Shown: piece by piece, positions 34,937 through 43,295 of the stretch | Position numbering within the stretch: position 1 is the first letter of the stretch | Layout of the letters: each line of letters starts with the position of its first letter | Origin: JAPPLB01 sp965218555 | GTDB taxonomy: Bacteria; Acidobacteriota; Terriglobia; Bryobacterales; UBA6623 | Assembly: GCA_965218555.1 (NCBI GenBank) | Contig: OZ244625.1 | Coordinates: forward strand, 2,232,001-2,296,000 | DNA length: 64,000 nucleotides | Reading direction: 5' to 3' | Made by a program: the position numbers and the translations under genes | The notes under the pieces: model-generated | Seen by the model: only the letters and a program-made list of their open reading frames with translations | What the model was told of the DNA's origin: nothing | The model's database searches: none

Positions 34937-37390
34937 CTACGTCGACTTGAGGTTCAGATTTACGGCCATGCAATGGCAGCGGAGCGACTGAGCATCTCCC
35001 TTTCGAGGCATGACATAGAGCCAAGACTCACACTCCGCCTTGTGGCAGCGGAACTGCAGCAGCAACGCCTTGAAAGCCTCAACGACGGTGCGGAACTCTG
35101 CCTTCGAAAAACTGGCCCACTCGTTATAGTGGATCGACTTGTTTATAATCCATTGCTCGTCTCCGCACTTCCTCAGCACCTCGGCTCGGGCAGACTGCAT
35201 GCGCTCGACCTCGGCTTTCGCCTCCTTATTCTTCCATCTATTAGCAACCTTTGCAGCCCGATCCAATAGCTCTCGTTGCCGCCCGATGACGGCAGGCAGC
35301 AGGTCGCTGAGATCGTATGAGAAGTCGGCGTGGTAGGGAGGTTTAGCACCGAGCTGGTCAGCCAGCTCCCCTGCTATGTATTCCAGATGCCGGCGGAGCC
35401 GGGATGCCGCCGTTTCAACGTCTCTTCTTTCAATGTCCTTCTCGATTTGTTCCCAGACCTCCGCTATCTCTTCGAAAATGGGACCCGTCTGCACACTCCA
35501 GCCATGAAAGGCAACACCTCTCTTCGACTCGACGAGCTTCTCCGTCTGCATTTGTTTCGCCCACACCTTGTCGTGCGTAGTGATGATGAATTGTGTGTTG
35601 GGGAAGCGCTGCTTGAGCAGTCGGCAGAACTGTTTACGGTGGTCCTGGTCGACGGACATCACCACGTCATCTAGCACCGCGAAGCGAAAGCGATTTCCCA
35701 GTAGCCGCTTCATCAGTGCGAGATACAGGCACACGCCCATCCCGTCTTGATGCCCTTCGCTGTGATAAGCGCCGGGCGGGAACATTCCGCGATCGTAGAA
35801 AGCGACCTCAAGATCGAGCTTACCTTCTGCAGGCTCGAAGAGGGCCTTGAACTCAACTTCATCTTCGCCGTTGATCTCTCGGTAGAACTCGCTAAAATCC
35901 GCTTCAACGGCTGCATAGAGATCGCTCAGGTGCTGTTCCGCAACGTCGCAATAGGTTGTATAAACCAGCTTTCCGAGCTCGGCAGCATCCTTCGCCCGCC
36001 TTGCGGCGCGCTGCTTCTGTCGGTAGCTCTTCAGACGATCCTGCGCCAATGTCAGGAAGCTATGCGCCGCGTCCGGCGCACTCTGGTCCGGCTTTGCACT
36101 AACCGCTTCCGCCAGCGCCTCGACACTTTCCGACAGAAAAGCCGAGGGTGCGATCCAACCCGACTCGAAACGGGCTTTTTGCTTAAGCACTCCTTCGGTA
36201 GTGCTCAGCGATTTCTCAAACACGCTCAGCCCTTCCGCCCAAGCGGCCAGTTCATCTGTCAATCCTGCCGGTCCGTCCGAAGAAGCCAGTGGCAGGACTG
36301 GCTTCAGCAGCGAGACGATGTGTCGCGCGTGACCGGCGATCACCGCTACGTTATCCAGCAGGCTCTTCTGCACGGCCTCAGCCTGTTTGGACTTCGCAAG
36401 CTTTGCTCTCAGGTGGTCTTTCAGGTGACTTTCGTCGTCCCACTCTTGATCGCAGAGTGGGCAGTGAGGTCCGTCAACCAAGGCAAGGCCCCGCTCCAGA
36501 AATGAGCGTCGAGTGAGCTCCTCCAGCAACAACGGGTCGCTTTCCAGCGTCGCAATATTTGCAAGAATGGTGGCCGACTCCTTCGCACCGAGGGTCGGGA
36601 ATCTCTGCCGCGCCTCATTGAGAGCGTTGAGATCACGGGTGGCGGTCGCCTTATTGAAAACCGCTAGCGATCCAACTCCTGTGGCTCCGGCGTTCAAAAC
36701 CGTTTCTGCTGTCAACTCCCTGATTGCAGACAACTCGAGAACACGCCGTTGCGTGTTGACGGCTGCCAGAATGTCTTCTGCCGTGAGTGCCTTTATGTCA
36801 AGGTGACTGCGCAACGCGTCCGCAGCAGACTCCGTACCCCTCTGTGCGATTTTGTATTCGCTCGCGACTTTGTTCTTGGCCGTTGTGAGAAGTCTACGGA
36901 CGTTGCCAATCTCTTCCAGCTTAAGAAGCGCCTGGATTTCATTCGAGCGCTCACCCGCCTCGACGAGGATGTACTTGATAACCTCACGCCGCGAAAGGGT
37001 CAGCTCGGGATGACGCGCTACTTCGTCAAGTACTGCGCGTAAATCGTCGTCGTCAGGCACGAGAGTGAAGGTTTTTGCCGTCTTGACATTGCGCTTCAGT
37101 ACGGCTGTCTTATCTCGGCCGGGAAAGTACAGCGTGAGAGACACTTCGGCCGTAGCCGGATTGTCGCAGCAGTCAACGTGAGGACCGTGCCTCTGAAGTG
37201 TAAGGCCGCCTGTGCCCTTTCCGGACAGGCGAGAAATCTCTCCGGTCAGACCAAACTGAATGGCATCCACGACGCCACTTTTCCCCGAGCCGTTTGGTCC
37301 TGAAATCACGAAGTTCTGGCGTCCAGGACTGAGTTTCAGTTCGCGGACACCGCGCAGTTCAACGATGCTGACAGCCTCGAGTTGAATCAC
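34937..37390 (-). CDS. SMC-like AAA ATPase with CxxC (zinc-hook-type) motif
   Basis: The 817-residue protein belongs to the ABC/SMC-RecN ATPase family. Walker A is ISGPNGSGKSGVVDAIQFGL near residue 30. A coiled-coil arm carries CPLCDQEW near residue 310, a Rad50-hook-like cysteine pair. The signature region is SEGHQDGMGVCLYLALMKRL near 550 and Walker B is FAVLDDVVMSVDQDHR with the D-loop after it. About 200 residues follow the ATPase core, helical and rich in charged residues, ending in a cysteine-containing tail. The GTG start overlaps the stop of the upstream 58-residue gene. Such ATPases are common in phage-defence modules, where they sense DNA; the partner effector here is not clear. Confidence 0.85.
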   Translation of the reverse strand: MIQLEAVSIVELRGVRELKLSPGRQNFVISGPNGSGKSGVVDAIQFGLTGEISRLSGKGTGGLTLQRHGPHVDCCDNPATAEVSLTLYFPGRDKTAVLKRNVKTAKTFTLVPDDDDLRAVLDEVARHPELTLSRREVIKYILVEAGERSNEIQALLKLEEIGNVRRLLTTAKNKVASEYKIAQRGTESAADALRSHLDIKALTAEDILAAVNTQRRVLELSAIRELTAETVLNAGATGVGSLAVFNKATATRDLNALNEARQRFPTLGAKESATILANIATLESDPLLLEELTRRSFLERGLALVDGPHCPLCDQEWDDESHLKDHLRAKLAKSKQAEAVQKSLLDNVAVIAGHARHIVSLLKPVLPLASSDGPAGLTDELAAWAEGLSVFEKSLSTTEGVLKQKARFESGWIAPSAFLSESVEALAEAVSAKPDQSAPDAAHSFLTLAQDRLKSYRQKQRAARRAKDAAELGKLVYTTYCDVAEQHLSDLYAAVEADFSEFYREINGEDEVEFKALFEPAEGKLDLEVAFYDRGMFPPGAYHSEGHQDGMGVCLYLALMKRLLGNRFRFAVLDDVVMSVDQDHRKQFCRLLKQRFPNTQFIITTHDKVWAKQMQTEKLVESKRGVAFHGWSVQTGPIFEEIAEVWEQIEKDIERRDVETAASRLRRHLEYIAGELADQLGAKPPYHADFSYDLSDLLPAVIGRQRELLDRAAKVANRWKNKEAKAEVERMQSARAEVLRKCGDEQWIINKSIHYNEWASFSKAEFRTVVEAFKALLLQFRCHKAECESWLYVMPRKGDAQSLRCHCMAVNLNLKST

Positions 37391-37563
37391 GCCACGCTCT
37401 TCTTCTTCGCCTCGACGTACTTGGCGACCAGATCTTGTGCCTTCACCTTGCTGCCGGACTTAAAGAGAGCACGAAGCTCCTTGATGAGAGTGGTGTCAAC
37501 GCTCTGGCTCTCACCGAGTTTCTTGAAGAAGCCTTCAAGGACTTCTTCCTGGATCTTCGCCAT
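37387..37563 (-). CDS. 58-residue partner protein of the SMC-like ATPase
   Basis: A short gene running MAKIQEEVLEGFFKKLGESQ to a lysine-rich end (KYVEAKKKSVA). It has an SD-like AGAGGTG 6 nt before the ATG, and its TGA overlaps the GTG of the ATPase (GTGA), so the two are translationally coupled. Predicted to be helical throughout, with no cysteine or membrane segment. The coupling and the codon pattern support a real gene. I do not recognise the family; it may stabilise or regulate the ATPase. Confidence 0.7.
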   Translation of the reverse strand: MAKIQEEVLEGFFKKLGESQSVDTTLIKELRALFKSGSKVKAQDLVAKYVEAKKKSVA

Positions 37564-37713
37564 ACGTGCACCTCTTCTCGCACCGGGGATCGTCCGACCG
37601 CATGATGTGGTGGGTCAGTGTCCGTGTATTCTGATGGTGCTGGATAGACCTACCGGCGTCCTAAGCCTTACTCCTCGCTGTCTTCCTGCCCGGTATTCAG
37701 ACTTCCCTTCATC

Positions 37714-37766
37714 TTAGCGTTTTCGCTAGAATTAGCGAAAACGCTAATAAGCGAAGATCCGCTTAT
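37714..37766. promoter_or_regulatory. Palindromic operator/centromere-like site upstream of parA
   Basis: A perfect 15-bp inverted repeat (TTAGCGTTTTCGCTA, GAAT spacer, TAGCGAAAACGCTAA) occupies 37714-37747. A second, 7-bp inverted repeat (ATAAGCG and CGCTTAT around AAGATC) follows directly. Each arm contains TTAGCG/CGCTAA half-sites in both orientations, and TTAGCT recurs at 37770. A related stretch, TTAGCGAATTCGCGAA, lies at 38417-38432 just before the RHH gene. This is the expected place and form for a partition site or for autorepression by the RHH protein. Confidence 0.7.
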
Positions 37767-37788
37767 ACCTTAGCTCAAAGGCGTCTCT

Positions 37789-38463
37789 ATGAAAACAGTC
37801 GTAATCACCTCCCAGAAGGGAGGCAGCGGTAAGACCACGGTCGCGGCACATCTCGCCGTTGCTGCCGAGCAGGAAGGGCACGGCCCCACAGTCCTCATCG
37901 ACACCGACCCTCAGCAGACGCTGGCCACCTGGTGGAAGGTGAGGGAAGCGGAAACCCCGAAGCTCGCGCCCGTCACTTTGAGGGATCTGCCTGCAAAGCT
38001 GGCCGTCTTGCGGGAAATGGGTTTCACCTGGTGCTTAATCGACACGCCGCCGGCGCTGACCGAGCAGAACAAGCAAGTCCTCGGCCTCGCCGATCTCGTA
38101 CTCATTCCGGCTAGGCCCAGCCCGAACGACCTGTGGTCGCTCGGCGCGACGCTGGACCTCGTCAGCCAATCGGGCACGCCTTTCGTCTTCGTGCTCACGC
38201 AGGCCAAGGGCAACGCCCGTATCACCGTGCAGACCATGGCCGCGCTCTCCGGGCACGGCAGGATCTTCGAGTCTATCGTCCATGACCGCGTCGACTACGC
38301 GGCTTCGATGACGGACGGCCGCACGGCCCTCGAGATTGCGCCTTCCGAACGCGCCGCCAGGGAAGTGAGGAGGCTTTGGGGCCTGTTGCGCAAGCACATG
38401 AATTCCTTAGCTAAAGTTAGCGAATTCGCGAACGATGAGAAGAGAGTGAAAGTCCATGCCTAA
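37789..38463 (+). CDS. parA: ParA-family partition ATPase
   Basis: The 224-residue protein is a small ParA/MinD-type Walker ATPase (type Ib partition). It has the deviant Walker A QKGGSGKTTVAAHLAVAAEQ at the N-terminus, the DTDPQQTLATWWK motif and LIDTPPAL. There is no N-terminal helix-turn-helix, so regulation falls to the partner. The palindromic site lies just upstream, and the RHH partner gene overlaps its end by 8 bp. The module normally segregates low-copy plasmids or integrative elements. Confidence 0.92.
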   Translation: MKTVVITSQKGGSGKTTVAAHLAVAAEQEGHGPTVLIDTDPQQTLATWWKVREAETPKLAPVTLRDLPAKLAVLREMGFTWCLIDTPPALTEQNKQVLGLADLVLIPARPSPNDLWSLGATLDLVSQSGTPFVFVLTQAKGNARITVQTMAALSGHGRIFESIVHDRVDYAASMTDGRTALEIAPSERAAREVRRLWGLLRKHMNSLAKVSEFANDEKRVKVHA

Positions 38464-38704
38464 GAAACCATCCGCCATTGACGTCGGCACTGTTCTTGCG
38501 ACGAAGGAGAAAGCGTCTGTTGCGCTGTCTTCGGGCTCGCTCCAGCGAGGTCAGACTGTTAGCGAGACGCTGGTCGATCTCAACTTCAAGGTGCCCGCCG
38601 ATTTCCGGCACCATTTCAAGCAGCTCGCACTCGACGCGCGGCTCAAGAACGTCCAGTTTCTGAGGAGGGTCGTGGAGGCCTACGAACGGGATCAGGGAAG
38701 ATAA
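38456..38704 (+). CDS. Small ribbon-helix-helix partition partner (ParG/CopG-like)
   Basis: The 82-residue protein has a disordered N-terminus followed by a ribbon-helix-helix fold near residues 38-78: VDLNFKVPADFRHHFKQLAL, then NVQFLRRVVEAYER. It overlaps parA by 8 bp. By analogy with ParG and related proteins, it should bind the upstream palindromes, repress the operon and stimulate ParA through its flexible N-terminus. Confidence 0.75.
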   Translation: MPKKPSAIDVGTVLATKEKASVALSSGSLQRGQTVSETLVDLNFKVPADFRHHFKQLALDARLKNVQFLRRVVEAYERDQGR

Positions 38705-38862
38705 AGACACCGCTAGGCACGGGCGCTGGACAACGATGCCCGAGGACGGTTATGGTCTCGGCCCTAAAGACATCAGTCCGTCCGTTATCCGGCCGGGGCA
38801 CTAGCAGCGAACCTTCTTGTTACTCTTTGAAGACAAGGTGCCGAACAGGGAGATACAAGGTG

Positions 38863-39466
38863 ATGAAGCTGAGCAAGACGGTCCTACTCCTAGCACTGTT
38901 CGCCGTCCCCGGCGGCAGCCAGGAGGCAAGCGATACACCCACCGAGACCGGAAGTCCTGTACAGCGGTGTTTGGAGAGGTCTCATCATCGCTCCGGAGAA
39001 CCGGTGCTCGGACTACGCGGCAAGTGATTACAGCTATCCGTCCAGTGTTGAGAATGACATTGTGTTGGAGTTGGGCGGTGTCTACAGCCCGTACACAGGC
39101 GTCTGGTTCACCGCCCAGACGGAAACCGACATTGAACATATCGTTGCCCGGTCAGAAGCTCATGACAGCGGATTGTGCTCAGCGGATGCAGAGACGAGAA
39201 AGGCGTTTGCTCGGGACACACTGAACCTCACGCTGGCCGACCCGGACTTGAACCGGAGGGTCAAAAGCGACAAGGATGCTGCGGAGTGGGTGCCGGTGAG
39301 CAACCGCTGTTGGTTTGCGGATACGGTCATCGCCGTGAAGCGGAAGTACGGCCTCACCGTTGATATCGTGGAAGCCGGGGCGTTGGAGCAGCTTCTCTCC
39401 GGCTGCCCGTCGGTGCTGATGCAGTTCTCGAAGCAGGACATGGCTGTCCAGGACGAGCAGCCTTGA
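38863..39466 (+). pseudogene. Secreted HNH nuclease gene with a frameshift
   Basis: From the ATG at 38863 the product begins with a signal peptide (MKLSKTVLLLALFAVPGGS) and linker, then the frame is lost near 38957. One extra base restores the known family sequence: LYSGVWRGLIIAPENRCSDY, ETDIEHIVARSEAHDSGLC, LNLTLADPDLNRRVKSDKDA and NRCWFADTVIAVKRKYGL. The IEHIV...N...K pattern is the HNH catalytic region of a common exported nuclease. The downstream half alone is open from 39062. It could be a sequencing error, but as read the full-length protein cannot be made. Confidence 0.75.
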
Positions 39467-39540
39467 CGTGATGTTGTAATCCTGCTTTCAGGCGTTGCCA
39501 ACCTAACTATTGAAGGGCAGTGTAGGAGATCTGTAAGGTC

Positions 39541-40449
39541 ATGCGTCGGTTCTGGAACAAGATAAAGGCGGTTCGCAGCCGTTGCCTGACAATTGCCCGT
39601 TCACCTGGGTTCTGGATCGTAGTATGGGTCATTTTCGTGCTGATCGCTGCGGCTGTTCTCTCGATCAATTACTGGTGTTGGCTGATCGCCGGAGAATCCG
39701 GCAGCACCACCATTCGCAATCTTGGTTTGGTCCTTGCCGCGGTTATTGGCCTGCCGATTGCCATCTGGCGTAGCGTTGTGGCCGAACGCCAAGCTGCCAC
39801 GGCGCAGCGCAGTCTGATGAACGAGCGCTACCAGAAAGGCGCGGAAATGCTGGGCAGTGAGGTGCTCTCGGTTCGTCTCGGGGGTGTCTACGCCCTTGCG
39901 CGTCTGGCCCGTGAGCATCCCGGAGACTATCACTTGCAGATTATGAGTCTCCTCTGCTCTTTTGTCCGCAACCCTCCAGTGGTGGGAACACACGACACAG
40001 GATTACGTGAAGATGTTCAGGAAGTCATGACGGAGGTCGGCAGCCGCAGCGAGGCGCAAATTGAAATAGAGAGAGGAACACTTACGACGCTAGACTTGTC
40101 GGGTGCTGATCTGGAGGGCTTGAATCTGTTGGCGGCGACTTACAGAAACTTTGGGGCCGGTAGTAAGACAGCGAATCTGGAACGCGCGGACCTAATTGGT
40201 ACGAATTTGACGAGCGCGAAACTAGATTATGCGAATCTGAAAGGCGCGTTGCTGGTGCGTACGAATTTGACTGGTGCGTTTCTGCATTACACGAACCTGA
40301 CTCGCGTTGTCTTGAAAGATTGCCAAGGTCTTATCCAAATGCAAATTGATCTGGCAGCGGCGGTTCCCGACGACCCTCCGAATTTAGAGGATGCCGTTGA
40401 CGCCAACACCGGAAAACCTCTGGTCTGGAGGGGAAAACCCTTTACGTAG
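39541..40449 (+). CDS. Membrane-anchored pentapeptide-repeat protein
   Basis: The 302-residue protein has two N-terminal membrane segments (WIVVWVIFVLIAAAVLSINY, then NLGLVLAAVIGLPIAIW), a helical linker with YQKGAEMLGSEVLSVRLGGV (a segment often seen in this membrane pentapeptide group) and a C-terminal right-handed beta-helix of A(D/N)LxX units, for example LDLSGADLEGLNL and ANLERADLIGTNLTSAKLDY. Cytoplasmic orientation of the repeat domain is likely. The role is unknown; related domains mimic DNA or act in defence systems. Confidence 0.75.
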   Translation: MRRFWNKIKAVRSRCLTIARSPGFWIVVWVIFVLIAAAVLSINYWCWLIAGESGSTTIRNLGLVLAAVIGLPIAIWRSVVAERQAATAQRSLMNERYQKGAEMLGSEVLSVRLGGVYALARLAREHPGDYHLQIMSLLCSFVRNPPVVGTHDTGLREDVQEVMTEVGSRSEAQIEIERGTLTTLDLSGADLEGLNLLAATYRNFGAGSKTANLERADLIGTNLTSAKLDYANLKGALLVRTNLTGAFLHYTNLTRVVLKDCQGLIQMQIDLAAAVPDDPPNLEDAVDANTGKPLVWRGKPFT

Positions 40450-40770
40450 TCACAGTGTCGTGTGGGGATGGCGGCCGTGGCCACCCTCGAAACACCGTCT
40501 CGGCGCGGCCGTACTGCGACGAAACCGGGGAGCTGCTGCTCCCCGCTGGCAATGCTGTCTTTGACTCAAGAGCGCCGCCCGCCGCGCTCTCGAGGAAAAA
40601 CCTGTGAAGTGGTCAATCCGTTCGATTTTGCAGCTCGCCGGCGGTGTCGATCGAGAACCTGGTCAAGCTAAAAAGCGCCGATTTCGGACTCCAAGTGGTC
40701 AATCCGGCGCGGCGATCGCTTCTGAGGCCTACGCCGTGAAGGGGCAAAAAGGTCCGTTAGGATCTAAACA
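40450..40770. other. Gene-free stretch with GGTCAA motifs
   Basis: About 320 bp. No convincing coding frame. Three copies of GGTCAA(T/G) occur in short order (AGTGGTCAATCCG twice, CTGGTCAAGC once), which resembles terminal repeats of IS21-type elements, but no transposase fragment is next to them, so I leave it unassigned. Confidence 0.35.
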
Positions 40771-41440
40771 ATCGGGATAGGGGGGAGCCTCGCGGCTCCG
40801 CCCCTCCCACACCACCGTGCATACGGGTCCGTACACGGCGGTTCGACGGATTTAAGCGGCTGCACGGGCTTCGAGAGAGACGAGGCCCCAGCCGCTGGGC
40901 GTTCGGGTTCGGCACGCGCCATGCGGGTTTCGGTCCCTTGGGCTCCGGCGCTCCGGGCTTCACCCTTCGCTTCCGGCTCCAAGGCCAGTTCCAACTGGAT
41001 ATTCCGCCGCTTGGCCCGCATGAGCGTTCCGTCCTGTTAACCCTGTCCGTCGTTCGGGCCTTCGTCGGTAAGCCGACTACTATGCCCTCTGCTGACTTCT
41101 GCGCCGCGATCACGGGCCTTGCGGTCCCGCTCAGTCCGGGACTTCCGGACACGACGCAGACCTCCCGAGGTAAGACCGACCGCCTTCACCGCACACCCGC
41201 CGGATTTACCACCCCGGCCCTTGATGGCTATGGACTTCGCGATCATAAGCTCGCTCGTCCGGCCGGGTAGGCCTCGTATCCGGTTCTTGTCCATCGGGTC
41301 GCGGCTTTGCTCCACGCTTCCTTCAAACGCCGCCTCGCGACGACGCCCTTGCGCTTCGCTAATCCTTCGCCGCCGTTGCCGCGATGTCGTGGAAAGGATC
41401 CTTTCCGCTACAGCCCAGAGTAGGGCGTTTACCTGCTCCG
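40771..41440 (-). mobile_element. Group II intron, internally deleted
   Basis: Read on the minus strand, the 3' end is clear. A domain V hairpin of group II type (arms ACCGCCGTGTACG and CGTATGCACGGTGGT) lies near 40800-40840 and is followed by a domain VI-like GGGAGGGGCGG stem and a CCTATCCCGAT end. Upstream is the 5' part with a typical leader and the first 49 codons of the intron-encoded reverse transcriptase. The rest of the RT gene is missing, so the element is dead or would need help in trans. The 5' boundary is uncertain (about 41330-41470). Confidence 0.7.
40875..41021 (-). pseudogene. Start of the group II intron reverse transcriptase (LtrA-like)
   Basis: The ATG at 41021 opens a frame reading MRAKRRNIQLELALEPEAKG and then TETRMARAEPERPAAG, the characteristic N-terminus of bacterial group II intron maturase/RT proteins. 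After about 49 codons the frame runs into the intron's own 3' structural region, so the RT, maturase and endonuclease domains have been deleted. Confidence 0.7.
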
Positions 41441-41478
41441 GGAGAGCGCTGTAGGAAAGGGATGGCTGGAACTGCGCG

Positions 41479-42357
41479 TCAGCCGTTGGGTCTTCCCGAT
41501 TCTTCCTGCTTCCCGGAAGTGTTGTGCACAGCGCCAGACTGCTGGTCTCCTTGAGGTCGCGTCCGGTGCTTAGTCGGCACGTCGTAAATCGGGCCCATCT
41601 CCGAGCCCAAGAAAGAAATAGCACCCACAACGGGGATGAGCAGGTACATTCCCATCCCTAAGTCCCATGGACCTACTAGTCCTATAAGGATCGCAGCTGT
41701 AGTCCCAGTGGCGATCCACCCCGGCGTTCGTTTCGAAAACGGCCGGGGGATGAGAACCTTGCGCACGGCCCGTTTCGGGAACGTGCGCGTTTGCCCGTCC
41801 TCGAGCACTAGCGTGATGGAATCGGCTGTGGCCGAGTGGAAGCGGCACTTGATCCTACGGTTATCCCGGGAGGCTGCGTCCTGGTATAGCCGCACCACGG
41901 TCTTTCGATTGTGCGGCACGGTCTGCACTCGGGACCAGTCCGCCTTCTTCGCCGACTCTACCCTGAGCCGCTGATAAGCATCCGAGCCTTTGATCTTTTT
42001 GTTCCTCCGCGCAAAATCCCAGGGCAGCCGGCCGGCTATGCTATACGTCCTCAGGTTCGCGCCGGCATCCAGTAACGCCTCGATCACGGCCGGATCGGAG
42101 GTATCCCGCGCCGCCCGATGCAGGGCGGTGAGCCCTTGTCTATCCTGCTCGTTCGGATCCTCCCCGGCGCTGAGACAGGCCCTTACCTCGTTCACCGTGG
42201 CGGTCTCGAAAAACTTCGCTGTATTCCAGCCCTGGCAGCTCTGGGCTGCCGCCGTCGTGGGCGTCAAGCCGGCCAGAAGCAGCAGGCCCGCCAGCCCGGA
42301 GGCCGTGATCTTCTTGAAAAGACTTCCGATGCTTTTGCTTCCCGTGAGCCTCCTCAT
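41479..42357 (-). CDS. Exported ankyrin-repeat protein with membrane segments
   Basis: The 292-residue protein has an N-terminal signal segment (SGLAGLLLLAGLTPTTAAAQS), two ankyrin-type repeats (ATVNEVRACLSAGEDPNEQD with GLTALHRAARDTSDP, then VIEALLDAGANLRTYSIAG), a basic middle region with SH3-like beta strands (SATADSITLVLEDGQTRTFP), and two hydrophobic segments (GTTAAILIGLVG, MYLLIPVVGAISFLG) near the C-terminus. The gene stops just upstream of the group II intron remnant. The function is unknown. Confidence 0.65.
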   Translation of the reverse strand: MRRLTGSKSIGSLFKKITASGLAGLLLLAGLTPTTAAAQSCQGWNTAKFFETATVNEVRACLSAGEDPNEQDRQGLTALHRAARDTSDPAVIEALLDAGANLRTYSIAGRLPWDFARRNKKIKGSDAYQRLRVESAKKADWSRVQTVPHNRKTVVRLYQDAASRDNRRIKCRFHSATADSITLVLEDGQTRTFPKRAVRKVLIPRPFSKRTPGWIATGTTAAILIGLVGPWDLGMGMYLLIPVVGAISFLGSEMGPIYDVPTKHRTRPQGDQQSGAVHNTSGKQEESGRPNG

Positions 42358-42496
42358 GGCAACGAGATGGTAGCACCAGGCTGAGAGGACAGACTAATAA
42401 CCGTACCGTCGAGAGTGATGACGAAGCCACTTCTCCCTGACTAGCAGTAATCCTGGTCGCAGAAAGGATCCTTCCCGCATTGCCTATTGTGAACGT

Positions 42497-42781
42497 ATGA
42501 ACGAACCAAGCACCAAGCGAATCGAAACCGGTCCCTTCGCAGGCATGACCCTCACAGAAGCACGTTCCGCATCCCACCAAGTTACTCTCACCATTGATGC
42601 GTACACCTACATAGCAGCGCAGCTTGTAGCTCACAAGGTGAACCTGACAACCGATGACATTCTTCTCCGGTGGATCGCCATTGGCGGCATGCACGATGTG
42701 CTCAAGCAACACTTGCCGCCAGTCACAGAGCTGGATGGGGTGGACGTTATCAACGACTTGCGATGTGAAGCCTCGCAGTAA
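42497..42781 (+). CDS. Hypothetical protein, 94 residues
   Basis: The small soluble protein MNEPSTKRIETGPFAGMTLT continues with mixed helix and strand and no cysteine pattern until the last residues. I recognise no domain. Support for a real gene is moderate: a clear ATG, no obvious stronger gene on the other strand, and ordinary amino-acid composition. It faces the small zinc-ribbon gene at 42.8 kb tail to tail. Confidence 0.45.
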   Translation: MNEPSTKRIETGPFAGMTLTEARSASHQVTLTIDAYTYIAAQLVAHKVNLTTDDILLRWIAIGGMHDVLKQHLPPVTELDGVDVINDLRCEASQ

Positions 42782-42799
42782 GGATCGTTTGTGCAACGA

Positions 42800-42994
42800 T
42801 CAGTTTTTGATCTGGCGGCGCAGCGGCCGGCCGGCTTTGCAGACGTGGTAGGCCGTCCAGCCGATGTGAAACCAATTCCTGCAACGCTTGCACTGGCGGC
42901 ACAGTGCGCCATCGACGATTTTGGGCTCGCTCCACTGCGAGGGGCCGGCGCCGTTGGTGGCGGGCCGCTGAGGTTTGTTGTTGGGGTTCGTCAT
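42800..42994 (-). CDS. Small zinc-ribbon-like protein, 64 residues
   Basis: The protein has LCRQCKRCRNWFHIGWTAYH, that is CxxCxxC followed by a histidine and a further cysteine, suggesting a single metal site. The SD sequence CAGGAGA stands 10 nt before the ATG, preceded by TTACGTA. This spacing and wording resemble the tail of the 49-nt leader family found further right, although the stem-loop itself is missing. The function is unknown. Confidence 0.55.
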   Translation of the reverse strand: MTNPNNKPQRPATNGAGPSQWSEPKIVDGALCRQCKRCRNWFHIGWTAYHVCKAGRPLRRQIKN

Positions 42995-43036
42995 GAGTTG
43001 AAGTTCTCCTGTACGTAAGGAATCGGAACGATCGCG

Positions 43037-43276
43037 CTACACCACCGTCTCGGCGCACCACCAGCCGGCGATGACTACGTTCAGCGCGTCTTGCAGGTTC
43101 GGGAAATACTGCCGGGCCTCGATGTGCCCCTTGGGCCAGACGGCCCAGTGAGCTTGCTTCCAAACCGCCTTGGGATCGAAGTCCTCGCTGATTTTGACGG
43201 AGGCCAAGAACTGGTGTCCGTCGCGACGTTTGATCAGATAGGTGAAGCCGGTGTCGGTTTCCAGCATGATGCGCAT
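43037..43276 (-). CDS. Hypothetical protein under a leader stem-loop, 79 residues
   Basis: The protein MRIMLETDTGFTYLIKRRDG, with VKISEDFDPKAVWKQAHWAV and a C-terminal IAGWWCAETVV, is a small soluble alpha/beta protein with many aromatics. It has the SD CAGGAGA 7 nt before the ATG, and a full 49-nt leader stem-loop ends 19 nt upstream. This links it to the gene array at 59-64 kb. I do not recognise the family. Confidence 0.6.
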   Translation of the reverse strand: MRIMLETDTGFTYLIKRRDGHQFLASVKISEDFDPKAVWKQAHWAVWPKGHIEARQYFPNLQDALNVVIAGWWCAETVV

Positions 43277-43295
43277 GGTGTTCTCCTGTCAGGGT

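Noticed and set aside
40450..40770. IS21-type element
   Set aside because: Only three GGTCAA motifs and no istA/istB fragment.
40757..41630. Overlapping long ORFs on both strands of 40.75-41.63 kb as protein genes
   Set aside because: They are translations of group II intron structural RNA; only the first 49 RT codons look like real coding sequence.
41391..42480. Palindrome GGAAAGGATCCTTTCC and a similar one at 42461 as element ends flanking the ankyrin gene
   Set aside because: The two are short, imperfectly alike, and no other sign of transposition supports them.
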